Source: Hermatobates lingyangjiaoensis (lineage: Eukaryota > Arthropoda > Insecta > Hemiptera > Hermatobatidae). From it: 64,000 nucleotides of DNA. Shown here piece after piece: positions 22,304 through 35,996 of the stretch; position 1 is the stretch's first letter, and every line of letters starts with the position of its first letter. The DNA lies in contig JAPFBL010000559.1 of NCBI GenBank assembly GCA_026182355.1, positions 62,001 to 126,000 on the forward strand, in the 5' to 3' direction. The translations under genes and the position numbers were made by a program. The notes beneath the pieces were generated by a model, which was given only the letters and a program-made list of their open reading frames with translations, was not told where the DNA came from and searched no databases.

Positions 22304-25300
22304 GTGTGTGTGTGTGTGTGTTGTGTGTGTATGTGTAAGTTATAATAGTACATGTGATATAAGTATTCAAGTAACTCACCACAAAAATATGGTATTAATG
22401 ATTTGCGGCCTTTTGTATTACATGTCGTCGGAGACCAAGTGAAATCAAATAAGCTATTTGTTAGTTTATAGGTCCTTTATATATATATAGCATAATAATG
22501 TGTTGTAGTTATTTGTATTTGTAACCATGGGGAGAATAAAAAGGGAGGGCATGGTTGAACGCACTTGGTTGAAAGTTGAGGAAACACCTGGCCTTGTGCC
22601 ATCTGCGGCCTAGCGTCATAAACCTAAACTTTTAGCCAACCCTCTTTCAACTTCTACATGATATTGTACTTATCGCTATTCCAGTAGAAACCATTGCTCT
22701 AATGAAAATAAACTTGTTGAAAACTTTTGCTTGATTGTTGAATTATTGCAACAACCGCAGACAAAACTATTTAGAAATCCTTTATTTCATTTAATTGTAA
22801 ACTTTATCAATCGTATCTTTTTTTTTAACTTAATAGTTGCATTATTTCAAATTAGAAATTTACAGTGAAAATATCATTCAGAATACAATCATTTTTTTTT
22901 TTTTTTTGACAAATTCATCAGCTTCTCCCTCTCCCCACTCTCACTAAGTCCGTATATATATATATATAAAATCGATAAAAATCTGTTGGGTTTTTGACTC
23001 TGACGAAGGCCGCTTGTTACGGTTGAAAGATCTTAGTCTTGTTTTCCCATTCTTATTGTGGTTTAATCATTGATATATATATAACTTTAAATTACACCAA
23101 GCAAGACACAGAAAAAGGAATAAAAAGCACACTTACAGAATTCTCAATATTTTGAACTGTTGTTCGTCATCAGGAGTAGACTAGAAGAGAGGGCAAAGTG
23201 AGAGAGATCTCCCCACGTCGAAGGACGGAACGCGAATCATATATATATAACACATACACACATACACATAAACAATACACACAATACAATATATATACAA
23301 TATACAATCAAAGATCAAACCACAATATGAAATGAGAAAACAAGACTAAGATCTTTCAACTGTAACAAGCAGTACTTTTATCAATATATATTCTATATAT
23401 TGTATATTGTGTAAAAAGATTTCACATACTCGTAAACACGTGAAATAACAATCAATGATCAAACCATTGATCAAAAGAAAACTAAGAACTTTCAACCGTA
23501 ACAAACGGTCTTCGTCAGAGTCAGAAACTCAACTGAAACACTTGATGCATTTTCACTGAAATTGAAACTGCGCTTTCACCTTTTTAAGATACCACTCTTC
23601 TCAACTTCTCACCAGATGTGTCGTGCATCTAGAGTTTCAGTTGGGGTTTTGACTCTGACGAAGACCGCTTGTTACGGTTGCAAGATCTTAGTTTTGTTTT
23701 CCCATTTCATTTGTGGTTTGATCATATATATACATATATTTCTTGATTTAATTAAGTAAGACCACTCATATATTTCAACCTGATGATGACCTATGATGAT
23801 CGAAAGCTTGTTACGTTAGTTTGTTATGTTTGTTTTATTAGTATAGTCAGCTGTGTTAAAATCTTTACCTGTGATGTTTGTCTGTAGTTTTGTTAAAACT
23901 GTTTCTAGTCATTAAAGTGTCTCAATGTCCTTGGACATCTTATTTGGAAATTACCACCTTCTATTCATAAGACTGTCAGAAGACTGGAACAGCTTAGTTT
24001 GAAAGTCGTGAATGCCGAAGCTGCGATACATTTAAACAAAATTTAAATGGAGGTTAGCTAACCAAGGAGGTTAGCTCCGTGGTTAATGTTCTCACCTCTG
24101 AACTGGTAGTCCGGGGTTTGATCGCCACCTGGCTCTCGATTTAATCACGCAGGAGGTGAGTAAATCTAAGTACATCGACCCTCGGATAAGACGTTAAGCC
24201 ATTGGTCTCGTGCCTGTACGATTTCAGTTACTAGTTAAAGATCCCTACTCGAAATACACTTGAGTTAGGCAAAATTTAGGACTCCCAATGTAGAATCTGT
24301 AGAATCATCGATTAAACAAAAATCCAGTAAACAGCTGACATTATCACCCCCTAGGGGATCAGTTTAAACAATAAAAAAAATAATAAAACTGGGACCTTTA
24401 AACAACGACATATGTACCTGGATTCATCTTGACCTGAAAAACTTCATTCCTATTAGTCACGAATTCAACTAATAAATAAAAAAAAATTTGTTAATAATAT
24501 ATTATTTAAATTAATGTTTGCATATTACGAGTATTTAGAAAACACATTTTGAAAAAGACTAACTTTGAAAAAAGATGGAGGGATGAATGGTCTAAGCAAT
24601 GCTGAGTACAACTCCACTAAGACCTAAGTTAACAGTGAATTTGTTTTCAGACAAATAGAGACTCTGAAGAGTGAAGACGAACTTAAAGACTACGTCGTCC
24701 GACTAGAAGAAGCCAATACTCTCATCAACAGGTTATTAAGGGAAAATGAAGACCAGAGAAAAGAGGTGAGTTTTTACTCCAGAGTCTCTCATAATCATTG
24801 CTTTAGTTTGTTCGCGTATTTTCTTGAATTATAAATGTGATATAGTTGTTTTAGTATTATGATATAAGCATATAGTCATCTCCAGTTGATAATAATAAAC
24901 ATAGAATGTCATGAATGCATAAACATGAACTACTTTATGAAATTTGTAAGCATAATACGTGGTATTATATTAAAAGTTAAAATGTTAAGCATAGAAACAG
25001 AGTGAGAAGTCATTAAGTAGCCGATGTGTTGCCTAATCTGGCATTCAATTGAGAATGTTGCAACATACCAAACATATCTATGAACTGTTATACATAGATT
25101 GCATGTAAAAAGTAAATAAAAAATACTCCATCATAATACTCACAGATAAATTAAAATTAAATCATTTCAAGAAAAGTGAATTACAGAAACATGAACATAA
25201 AGGAGTGTTATTAATGCTTTAATGATTGTCCTTTCAGCTGTACGCAAAGTATCTCTTACTTTGAGATATTGGTAAAACATGTAACTATATATTACTTGTA

Positions 25301-28300
25301 ATTATATTTACTTTGTTCGTAAACCGACATAGAAAATGTAATCTGTTTTGTGTAAGGTCAGGTTGCAATGATCATCCCACGAGAGTACATACGTTGGTCA
25401 GAGTGGCACTTTGTGATACCACACAATGAACATTATATATTGAGAGTCCTACATTTTGGCTAACTCAAGTTTATTTAGAGTGGATATCTTTAACGAGTAC
25501 ACCTTATATCATCCAGGTTTTGGTACAGACGGTTTAAGTCTTCCCTGAGGAATGATATGCTCAGATTTAGTCACATGTCACGTGAAGTAATCGAGGACCA
25601 GATTGTATATTGAACCCCAGATCTATCAGTCCAGAGGCGAGCGATCAGTCCTAACCTACTCCCTCCCCATCTTTTGTATAAGAATTGAAGATCAACACAG
25701 TCCAAAATCTGAGCACTTTCTCCTTTGGAGAGGATGGTATAAAGAGTTCATTCCGAGCCTGTTCTATATCACAGCAACTCATTAAAGATACCTTCTCTAA
25801 ATGTATTTGAGTAAAGAAAAATTTAGGACTGCCAATGTAGAATCATTAGCTAGACACAATATTCCTTTGAGGAATCAACATCAAAGGAGCAACTTTCTAG
25901 CAAACCCTCAAACTCACCCTCCAAAAAAAAATTATGGGAAAGCACATTATCAAACTTTATCGCAAAACGTATACTAACTTTAACTAATTCTTCGCGGGAC
26001 TCCCAAAGTTAAAAGTTCAATTTTTCATATTGGTTTAATATCACGATTGCTTCAGAAAAAATTACAAATTTTGATGATTTAATCAGGAAATATTACACGA
26101 TAAGCATTAATTCTTGTTTTTAATTACTTTTATAATTGTACTAAAACACTGATTACATATTTGTATCTGATAAAAAAGAGGTAACAAAATTAAATTAAAG
26201 CTATATTATATAAATAAGTTTTGATATTACGTATACTTATAGTATAGCTGAGTGTAAACCACTCCAAATTATCATAGAAGCTATTGATTAAACTTTGCTA
26301 AATTTTAACTTACATCAAATAACTTAAAATTAAGTTAATAATTGCTGCATAAAATTTTTGAATATCACTGAAATGTAAATTGATATAATGACGACGTAGC
26401 GTGAATGACTCGTAATTATAAAAATCAGCTTGTTTAGAAGCAAAACGATAACTTGGCATGGGGTGCCTGCGATCCGGACTTCAAACGAGCTTCCTACCAA
26501 ACATGCAAACTGTGCATCAAAGAAACAGCCTAAGTGTGTTTTTTTTTAACTACTTACAATGTCACTGTTGAATTGTAATTTTTGAAACGACAAACACTCA
26601 TTCTGGACATTCTTTAAAGTAGGTTATTGTCCAGGTAATTATACTTAATAATAAATTTATGATATTGATTATTCATATATTAAAAACTTATTTTTGAACC
26701 ACTGTTAGTTAAATTAAAGCAAAGTTAATGTATAAAATATTAGTTTATAATTAGTTTATTTTTTGATATTTTTTTCTATTATTTTCCAAATTCTTGATTA
26801 TTATTATAGGTTATATGGTTAATCTACTCTATACAGCTCTCAATGTAGGCACTGTGGTTTGAGGGAAAACGACGACGCAGAGCATACCTCCTAATTCTGT
26901 GCTAAATGGGGAGTGCTGCGCCAGGGATTAATTCCATCGATGGGTGAGGTTACCCTAGAGAATATAGTCGAAAAGATGCTACAGAGTCAGGAAAACTGGT
27001 CAAAAGTCGCGGACTTTTTAGAGACGGTCCTCCGTCATAAGAATAATGAAAGCGTTAGGAAAGGACAACGATCATTCTAGATCAGCGTTTCCCAAAGTGG
27101 GCGGTACCGCCCCCCTGGGGGTGGTGGTTTGATATTGGGGGGCGGTAACGCAAAAATAGGCGGTTGGGGGGCGGTAACGCAAAAATAGGCGGTTTGGGGG
27201 GCGGTAACTAAAAAATAGATGGTTGGTGGCGACAGTGTAGCTAATGTAGCAGCTGGCTGCTACAATACTTACAACGTCGTCACAAACTGTTGGCGGTAAC
27301 CATCAAAAACCATACAAGTAATAAAAATTAGAAATAAGAATTTTAAAAGATATGCCGCTCTTTTACCTGAGGATTAAGGGGTCAACCCCGGTCGAAAGTA
27401 AAAGAGAGTTTTCGGTCAAAATAAAGGGAATAAAAAGATAAGCTGCTCTTTCACGTATGTCCTATGGATTAAGAGGTCAGCCTTGATCGGAAGTAAATGA
27501 GTTTTCGGTTGAGATAAGAAGAATAAAATGATCGTTCCCTATATAAATAGTAGACCGCAATCTCAATTCTGTAAAGATAGATTGTGGCTGTAGATTGCAT
27601 GACAGCTAGAGGATGGTTTTTTACTATTTCTTACTGTACTCCTTTCTTTCCCCAAACATCCCTTTCTGGACATTAGTCCTTCCCTTCGCTTTCACCCTTT
27701 TAAAATACCATTCTTATATTCATTAACCTGAATAGGATAGGTTAGTTCTGATAGGCTTTTTGGCATATCTTTCCATTTTTATGGGGTAGGGGGCGCTGGC
27801 AGGCTATTCTAGAAGACAAGGGGGCGCTGGCACTCCACTCTAGAAGACAAGGGGGCGCCAGCCTGAAAAAGTTTGGGAAACCCTGTTCTAGATGAACGAA
27901 TGGAGACGAAGCGGTGATTCCTGGTTAGCAGGACAGATGGCACCAGCACGAAGTAATGTGAAAACTGTCTCCGTGTCGGATATAGCCAGGTATTAGGATG
28001 TGTTTTCTTAGTGGGTTGAAACCCCAACCCCACATACTCTGAGCAAATGATTTGTTAAGGTATCTGCTTAACAGATTTATCTACAACCTATAGGGGGAAA
28101 AAAAAATACTCTATAGGGGTAAAAATAGATTATACTTATACCCATTATACACTAGTAAAACTGTAGTCTGTAAGTTGTACAGTAGTAGAGCAACTGCTTG
28201 GAGATAAAATACTCTAGTTTCTTTTTAACCTTATACACCAGTGACGGCAAACCTATCACACGCGTGTCAGCGCTCACATGTTTAAAGTTTGTATCTTCGA

Positions 28301-31300
28301 AGATATAAAATTTCAAAGTTAAAATATTTATCATTCAAACAGCCAGCGTTTGTTATTAATAATAATATTATTACTTATAATTTAAAATAGGATTTTGAGG
28401 ATTTCGTTCAAAGAATTAACTACCCTTGTATTAGAAGCCGTTGTTTCTCTGAAAATTGTTCAGCAATTTCAAGGCTTTTTTAAGAAGAATGCCGAACAAT
28501 TTTCGGAGAAACTTTGGCTTTTAATCAAGAGTAGTTAATTCTTTGAACCAAATCCTCAAAAGCCTATTTTGAATTTTAAGAATCAGTGGTCGAGAATTAT
28601 TACTTACATAAATAACTTAATTCTGAAATCACTCGTGCATACAAGTAAAAATCATGTTGCATAACAAATCTACATATTAAAAACACTTAAATATATTGTT
28701 TTAATATTGATATTAATATAAAATGTATCAAATAAATTATATATATATATAACTTGATTTTCTATCGAGAATATTCACAAGAATACAAACAGCCCAATCA
28801 ATAATCCTTCGAAAAATTGTATAAGCTCCCTTTTATTTTTCTTATGATACCATTCATAACGATTTGAAAAATCCTTTTATCCACTAAGAAATCCGATAAC
28901 GATACCGCAAATTTCATGGATTTTTACCCTCTAACCCAGAGGTTCCCAAAGTAGGTTCCGCGGAACCCAGGGGTTCCTGAACGGACTGTCTGGGGTTCCG
29001 TTAAAAACATTTAGTAAAAACATTTTTCTATTTTTTTTTTTGTGGGTATGGATTATTCTATATTTCTTGTGAATTATGAAACCGAATAATGTTTATATCT
29101 GCATATACCCATAAGTAGAAGTGGTCAAAATTTTATTCATATTTAGGATAAATCACTAGTCAGTTTTTGGAATTATCTGATTCCCGATTTCCTTCTATTG
29201 CAAAAGTACCACTTCACACATTGCTGCCATTTCACATTGCTACTTATGTGAAAATGGATTTTCCCTTTAAGCTGCCATAGAAACCAAACACCGAAAGTAG
29301 ACTTAATGCTGGGGCTAACTTGTGAATCAAACTCTCAACTATAAAGCCAATAATGATTACAAAACAAACTCTTTGTTAAAATTGCTAGTAATTCTGTTTT
29401 ATGTATTATTCACTTGTGGTAAATACGAAAATTAAAATCTATTAGTTTTGAATTTTCATTCGAAAAATACATATTGCAGTAATATTACTTTTTTAATTGT
29501 TTTTAAATAATTAAAAAGGCATATGAAAATATTTATATTATGATTGTATGAAATCATTATAATCTGGGGTTCCTGGGAAAGTTACAGGAACCAAAAAGGG
29601 TTCCACGTCGAAAAAAAGTTTGAAAAACTCTGCTCTAACCTAAACCCTATATTCAGCAATTATCATGCCACTAGTTTCCTACCAACCCTATTAGATGGCT
29701 AAAAAGATATCGGCTCCGAGATCTACTCAGCAATGCTAACTTCAGGTGATCAGGATAATTTATATGGAGTACCACCAAATTGGTGGTTTCTCCACTCTTT
29801 TATTTCATTTTATTATCTCATGTATCACTGTTACTTGTTGCCCTTCTAATTGTAGTTGTAATATAATAATAAATAAATAAAAAATTACGTTTAAATGTCA
29901 AATTGTTGTGCATGGTTTATTCTTGGAATTGTCTCATGATACTTTTATTACTTTCCTTTTTGATATTTTTATAATATCTTTTGTTTATATTACAGTTATA
30001 ATGAGACTACTATTACAGATAGTCGTACATGTGGTATTGTCTCATGATACTTTTATTACTTTCCTTTTTGATATTTTTATAATATCTTTTGTTTATATTA
30101 CAGTTATAATGAGACTACCATTACAGACAGTTGTACATGTGGTATTGTCTCATGATACTTTTATTACTTTCCTTTTTGATATTTTTATAATATCTTTTGT
30201 TTATATTACAGTTATAATGAGACTACCATTACAGACAGTTGTACATGTGGTATTGTCTCATGATACTTTTATTACTTTCCTTTTTGATATTTTTATAATA
30301 TCTTTTGTTTATATTACAGTTATAATGAGACTACCATTACAGATAGTTGTACATGTGGTATTGTCTCATGATACTTTTATTACTTTCCTTTTTGATATTT
30401 TTATAATATCTTTTGTTTATATTACAGTTATAATGAGACTACCATTACAGACAGTTGTGCATGTGGTATTGTCCTAAGCATAGCACTAAGCTGATGAGCC
30501 GAGTGACTAGTGGTCTGTGTTCACTGCAATAGTAGCAGCTGAAAGATTTATGCTGAAACGCGGTTTCTCCCCATTGTGGATATCATATACAACCCACAGT
30601 CTTGAAGAGAAGGAACAAGAGCTACGTCATTAGGAAATGTCTCTTTGGCAGCAGAGATGGAACGCCGGCAATGTGGGTCGTTGGACCTATAAATTCCTCC
30701 CGTCGGTCCAAACCCGCCTGGAACTAACTCATCTAAAGCCAGACCACGTGTCACTCCAGTACCTAACAGGCCATGGTAATTTCGGGTCGTACCTAATGCG
30801 CTTCCGGCTCAGACCAAGTGCGGCTTGCGACTGTGAGCACCCGAATGAGTCTGTGCAGCATGTCCTCGAAGCCTGCCCGAGATACGACAGGGAGAGATAC
30901 AGAGTGGAGATGTTTTTGGGCTCTACCATGTCCAACTCATACGGTACAGTACAGGAAAAAGTCAACCTCCTGGTGTTCCTGAGCTACATCTATGTCATAA
31001 ATAGGGTTAAATCACCCTAGGACATTACCTATAGTTTAATGTAAAAAAAAAAAGTAAAATGTATAATGTATAAGACAACGTCTGACCTAGCTATGTTACA
31101 TGGGATCTTCCTTTTGCTCAGAAATATCATTCGTACCCAGTGTAACCGTTTCGCGATGTAAATATACTGTTGCGCGAATAGTATCGAGTTGCCCGCCTCC
31201 GCGTGGTCCACCCTGGGCGTCGCCATGTGAACATGGGACGGCTAAAGGGCAAATAGTAAAAAGACAACCTGACTTGATTTAAAAACGATATGGCCTGAAA

Positions 31301-34300
31301 TATGGCTTGGTGCGTATAAAGGTTAAGACAGGTCTGTGTTCACAGATGAGCTGCCTCCGCAGCGGCCGCCCCAGAGGTCCACCCCCAAGACCTGCCAGAC
31401 CCGACCACCACCCTCCCTCTGCAAACCACCAGAGGTTTCCCCCCCTCCAAGGCCACGGCTACTGGTCGCACAGACATCGTCATAGGTGCTTCTTCACTAA
31501 ACTCTCTTCATTTCTATAGTTAGTCATGCATAGTAATACCATTCTCTGGTTAACAGATTTCAATCTGAAAGAGAATTAGTCGATTCCAGTAGTGACCAAT
31601 TCCCCAAAAAAATAATAACAGTAATTAAATTTACTTCCTTTTTCAAAATAATGTTGTTATTTTATGATTTATGTTTTCAAGGTAAATATAATTTTTATTA
31701 TAACCTTGAAACTTCCAAATAAGTTAACCTTGAAAACCTCTTTTACTTCTAATTAATAATAAGTAGTTATTATTAGTTCAAGGATCAAGGTAATTTGAGT
31801 TTGAATTTAATCAAATTTTAAATGAATCTAAATTTATCATAATTAAACTATCAAAAAAAAAACATCATGTTAATAGATAAAAGGCAATTTATGAAAGCAT
31901 AGCTACGCATGAATTTATAAAAAAATTTTAAATTACTATGAAAACAAACACCAATTTTACACATTCACAATTTTTTTTACGATGAAGTCGCACAAACAAA
32001 ATGTCTTGAATAAATGTTGTAGAAAATATAATTTTTAATTCGTACCTATGTATTTCTAAATAGCTTGATACATGAATTTTTAGAATATATATAGTTATGG
32101 GGTCTACTTCTAAAACCTTAGAAAATGCTCGACAACACAAAACAATAAGACTATGATCTTTATAATATTAGACATATAAGGGTTAAGAAAATGTAGAGGA
32201 TTTAGTATTATAGGATTATATATTTATGGTATAGGACGAGGGTGTCACCTTTGTGTTCATGAAGCCTCTTTAACAATTTAAAAATTTTATTGCAAATACC
32301 TGATAACTAATACCTAGTTTTCTTCTATATATTTAGTAGTTATCAAATGTTTTTATTCATACTGTATTCGTAAACTTGAGCCATCTTTTCGATAAAAAAG
32401 TTTATTTAAAATAAAACCTATAAACTTGACTACTATTCAAGAAAAAAACATGTGTTTTTGAAACCAAATGGGAAACTCAATAAATTTCTAAATTTATTTA
32501 TCTAAAATAAATCTATTTATAAATAAATTATCTTATATAGAAATTATATAAAAACTATTTTTAAAGTGTACTTTGTGCAATTAAGTCTTAAAACTGTTTA
32601 CATGAAATTTAATCCTATATTATGTTTATTTATGATTTCAATAGGAAATAATTTGCTAATTTCTAGATTGTTTAACACTTTATTTTGATTATTTGAGCAT
32701 TTGTTTTAATGCTCAAATAATCAAAAGAAAGTGTTATTAAATATATTAAAGTGTTATATTAAATATATTAATAGATTTATTTATAAATTTATTTAGAATT
32801 CCCAAATGGGAAACAACATGTATTTTCGATTTTTTTTTATCTCGATCACAGATATTTTACAAATCCAGGCCATCAAACTCAAATTCACAGTGGGCCAAAA
32901 TTAAGTGGTGAAGTAAAGTCACGGGCCCAACTCAAGATTTATTAAAAAATTAACTAAAACTGATAAGTAATGTTTAACCTTTTCATATGGAAACAAACTT
33001 TAGTTTTGCTTAAACACAGAATCTGGTATTTACTTCTTATTTAACTAAAGAAATAAAGTATGTCTCTCTCCTATCCTTTCAAGTTCCTTTTTAAAGTAAA
33101 CCTTTTTCAAAGCCGACAGAAAAGAAGCAGAAATAATAATGTCATTTAATTAAAATCCAACTAATATATATATATATATATATATACACCACAAACGAAT
33201 ATCCTAAAAAAAAACAAAAAACAGAACTAGAGATATATATTTCTCTAAAGTTTTTAATTTCTCTATGTTTCTTTAAGTACACTGAAGTGTATTTGTCCAT
33301 TTCGGATCGTATTTTCGTCGAAAAAGTTTTTCTTTGATATAAAATATATCACAAACAAATATACTAAATTTGAAGTAAGCAAACAAAAATGTTTTAAACA
33401 ACTTACTAAATGAAGTTCATTCAGCAATCAATAAAATAAAACAAATCTATTTTTAAAAATTTTAAAAGAAAATTATTAACATAAATAAAGGTTCTTTTTA
33501 CTGAACTACTTTTATTAAAACAAATGCTCAAATAATCAAAATAAAGTGTTAAACAATCTAGAAATTAGCAAATTATTTCCTATTGAAATCATAAATAAAC
33601 ATAATATAGGATTAAATTTCATGTAAACAGTTTTAAGACTTAATTGCACAAAGTACACTTTAAAAATAGTTCTTATATAATTGTATTGATATTATTTTTA
33701 ATAATAAACATTTCATTATGTCAGAATTATAAATATGATCATATAAAGAAACTACAGTTTCAAAATATGAAAAAGTTTCAATGAATTTAACAACTATATG
33801 ATAATAGAGAATGAACTAAAATTAAGTTTACAGTTACCCATCATGATGATTTCAATCGGTAAAGAGTCATAATGCAGGTAAAAGAAATGGATATTAAATT
33901 CATATTGAAAGTTGGAAAATCGTGAGTTTGTTCTATGGACAAGGTAATTAATTGTAGCTATATTTTTAACCCTGTATTATGTTCTTATATTTTCTCTAAA
34001 TCATGTTTAATTAACGCAAATTTACAGTATATGATTATAAGAAATGAATATTATGAATTAATTAAACCAATATGTCAGTAATTAGTAAAATGTTTATGTT
34101 AAATGAATCATCATGACATTGTAAAACGAAATTAATACTAATAACTGAATTGAATTGACCAATTATATTAAATATGAAACAAATATATATAAAAACAATG
34201 ACAACTATTATTAAATTCAAATTGCAAGAGTTATACATAATATTAGAAAGTAATATATTCCATTAAACTTCAATAAATTAGAATGAAATTTTAATTATTT

Positions 34301-35942
34301 CTTTCATTTCTTTCTGATAGGATATATGTTTGACATTTCGATAAATAACGAGCACATTATTATGTATTTTAAATTAATTGATGATATTGTATTTAAATAT
34401 AGGTATGTATTATTAATTTAAGATAATTTTATTTTAATGAAAGGATGATAACCTAAACTAGAAGTGGCCATATTGGTTAAACATAATCAATCACTAGGAA
34501 ATTGCCATCTAATTATTTCTTTAAATTATTATTAAACTAATTACGATATTAACTAACTAATTAAAATATAACTACAAATAGATATAGAAACGGTCGTACT
34601 TAACTATTTGATGAGATATCCAGAAATATTGTTCTTTTCAGAGAATAATATTTTATAATAAGGAGGGATATACTATAACACTACCGAGTCGTATTCTCCA
34701 CTAACGAAAGAAGGCGCAATGATTTCCTTATGACGTCACATGAATATAAAAAAGGTAACATAACCTTATACCTCATTGTATATCAACCGAATGATACTTC
34801 GGAACGAATACATCAACTAAAGATACATCAACACATTAAGATAATGTGTTATGTACATTAGCCTAATGTATATAACATTAGTAAAATGTTTATGTTAAAT
34901 GAAACATCATTTCATTGTAAAACGAATTATATACTAAGTATTAAATTATTATCTTCAACTATTAATAAGTATTAAACTATTATCTAAATATTAACTTATA
35001 TACTACTACTGAGTAGTTTATTGGTTGGTCTACCAACTACTAAACTATTTGGTACCATAAATTGCCTAATACCAAGATTTCTTCAAAGAGGCCTCAATCC
35101 TCTAGTAAAACTGCTAGTGAACGTTTATCTTTACTGCTTCTTGGTCAGAAGATAACTTTTTTAGATTCATGCCTCATTTTTGTGCCTCGCGACCTTCCTT
35201 TTAAGTTTTTTTTTTTTTTAAATTACCATAAGGTTTTGGGTATTTTACTGTAATTATTAAAGTGAATAAAACGTTTGATACTTCAAACTTTCTTTTTGAT
35301 ATTCTACCACGAAGTTTTATCAATATTTTTCTGCAAATACCTGCTTTAAAGATATAAAATAATAATAGTTTTTAAAAACAATGTTTTGTTGAAATGGAAA
35401 ATTTCTATTTTCGCACACTCACAACATCGATGCCTATACATCGACCCTTATATACATATGGTATGTTAGATTAATACATATTAGGACAACTTGGAATCGA
35501 TTTCCCACCAACACTTCGTCATACATCAATCAATAATTGCATTTATTGTTCGCCAGAAAGTTATAATCATTTCTGAACATTTTCAATCAAAATATTTTGC
35601 ACATAATGCCCTGTCAGCAGTGTAAATATATATATATATATATTTTAGCGGTGACTATAACAACGGCAGCGCGAACGGAGGCCGAAGCGACATGGCGGAC
35701 CCATCTCCGAATGGAGCCCCTCTGCCACACCTTAACAGAGGCTATCCACAGCCACCTCAGCACAATAGGACCAGATACTTCAGGTAAATGTTACAACACT
35801 TCTAACTAAAGTGTAAATCAAGAACAAAAGCCTTCACTTATTCTGCCATCTGCAGTATACAACCAACTGTTTAAACACTTGGACGATCTGTTAAAAGAGT
35901 TGACTATATAATATTATATTGTACTCAACAAATTTATTAACC

Positions 35943-35996
<54 letters not shown>

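Noticed and set aside
29908..30477. 189-codon ORF as a repeat protein gene
   Set aside because: It is produced by five 108-bp tandem units with a length divisible by three; no start context, promoter or motif, and the peptide is just hydrophobic reiteration.
30490..30560. Canonical hammerhead at CTGATGAGCC
   Set aside because: The CUGAUGAG core is present upstream of the LINE fragment, but no GAAA follows at stem II distance and no stem II pairs; treated as chance.
31346..31485. Alternative reading of this block ending in a TAG at the exon end
   Set aside because: Another frame gives a Pro-rich peptide that stops at 31485, but only the chosen frame agrees in phase with the exons on both sides.
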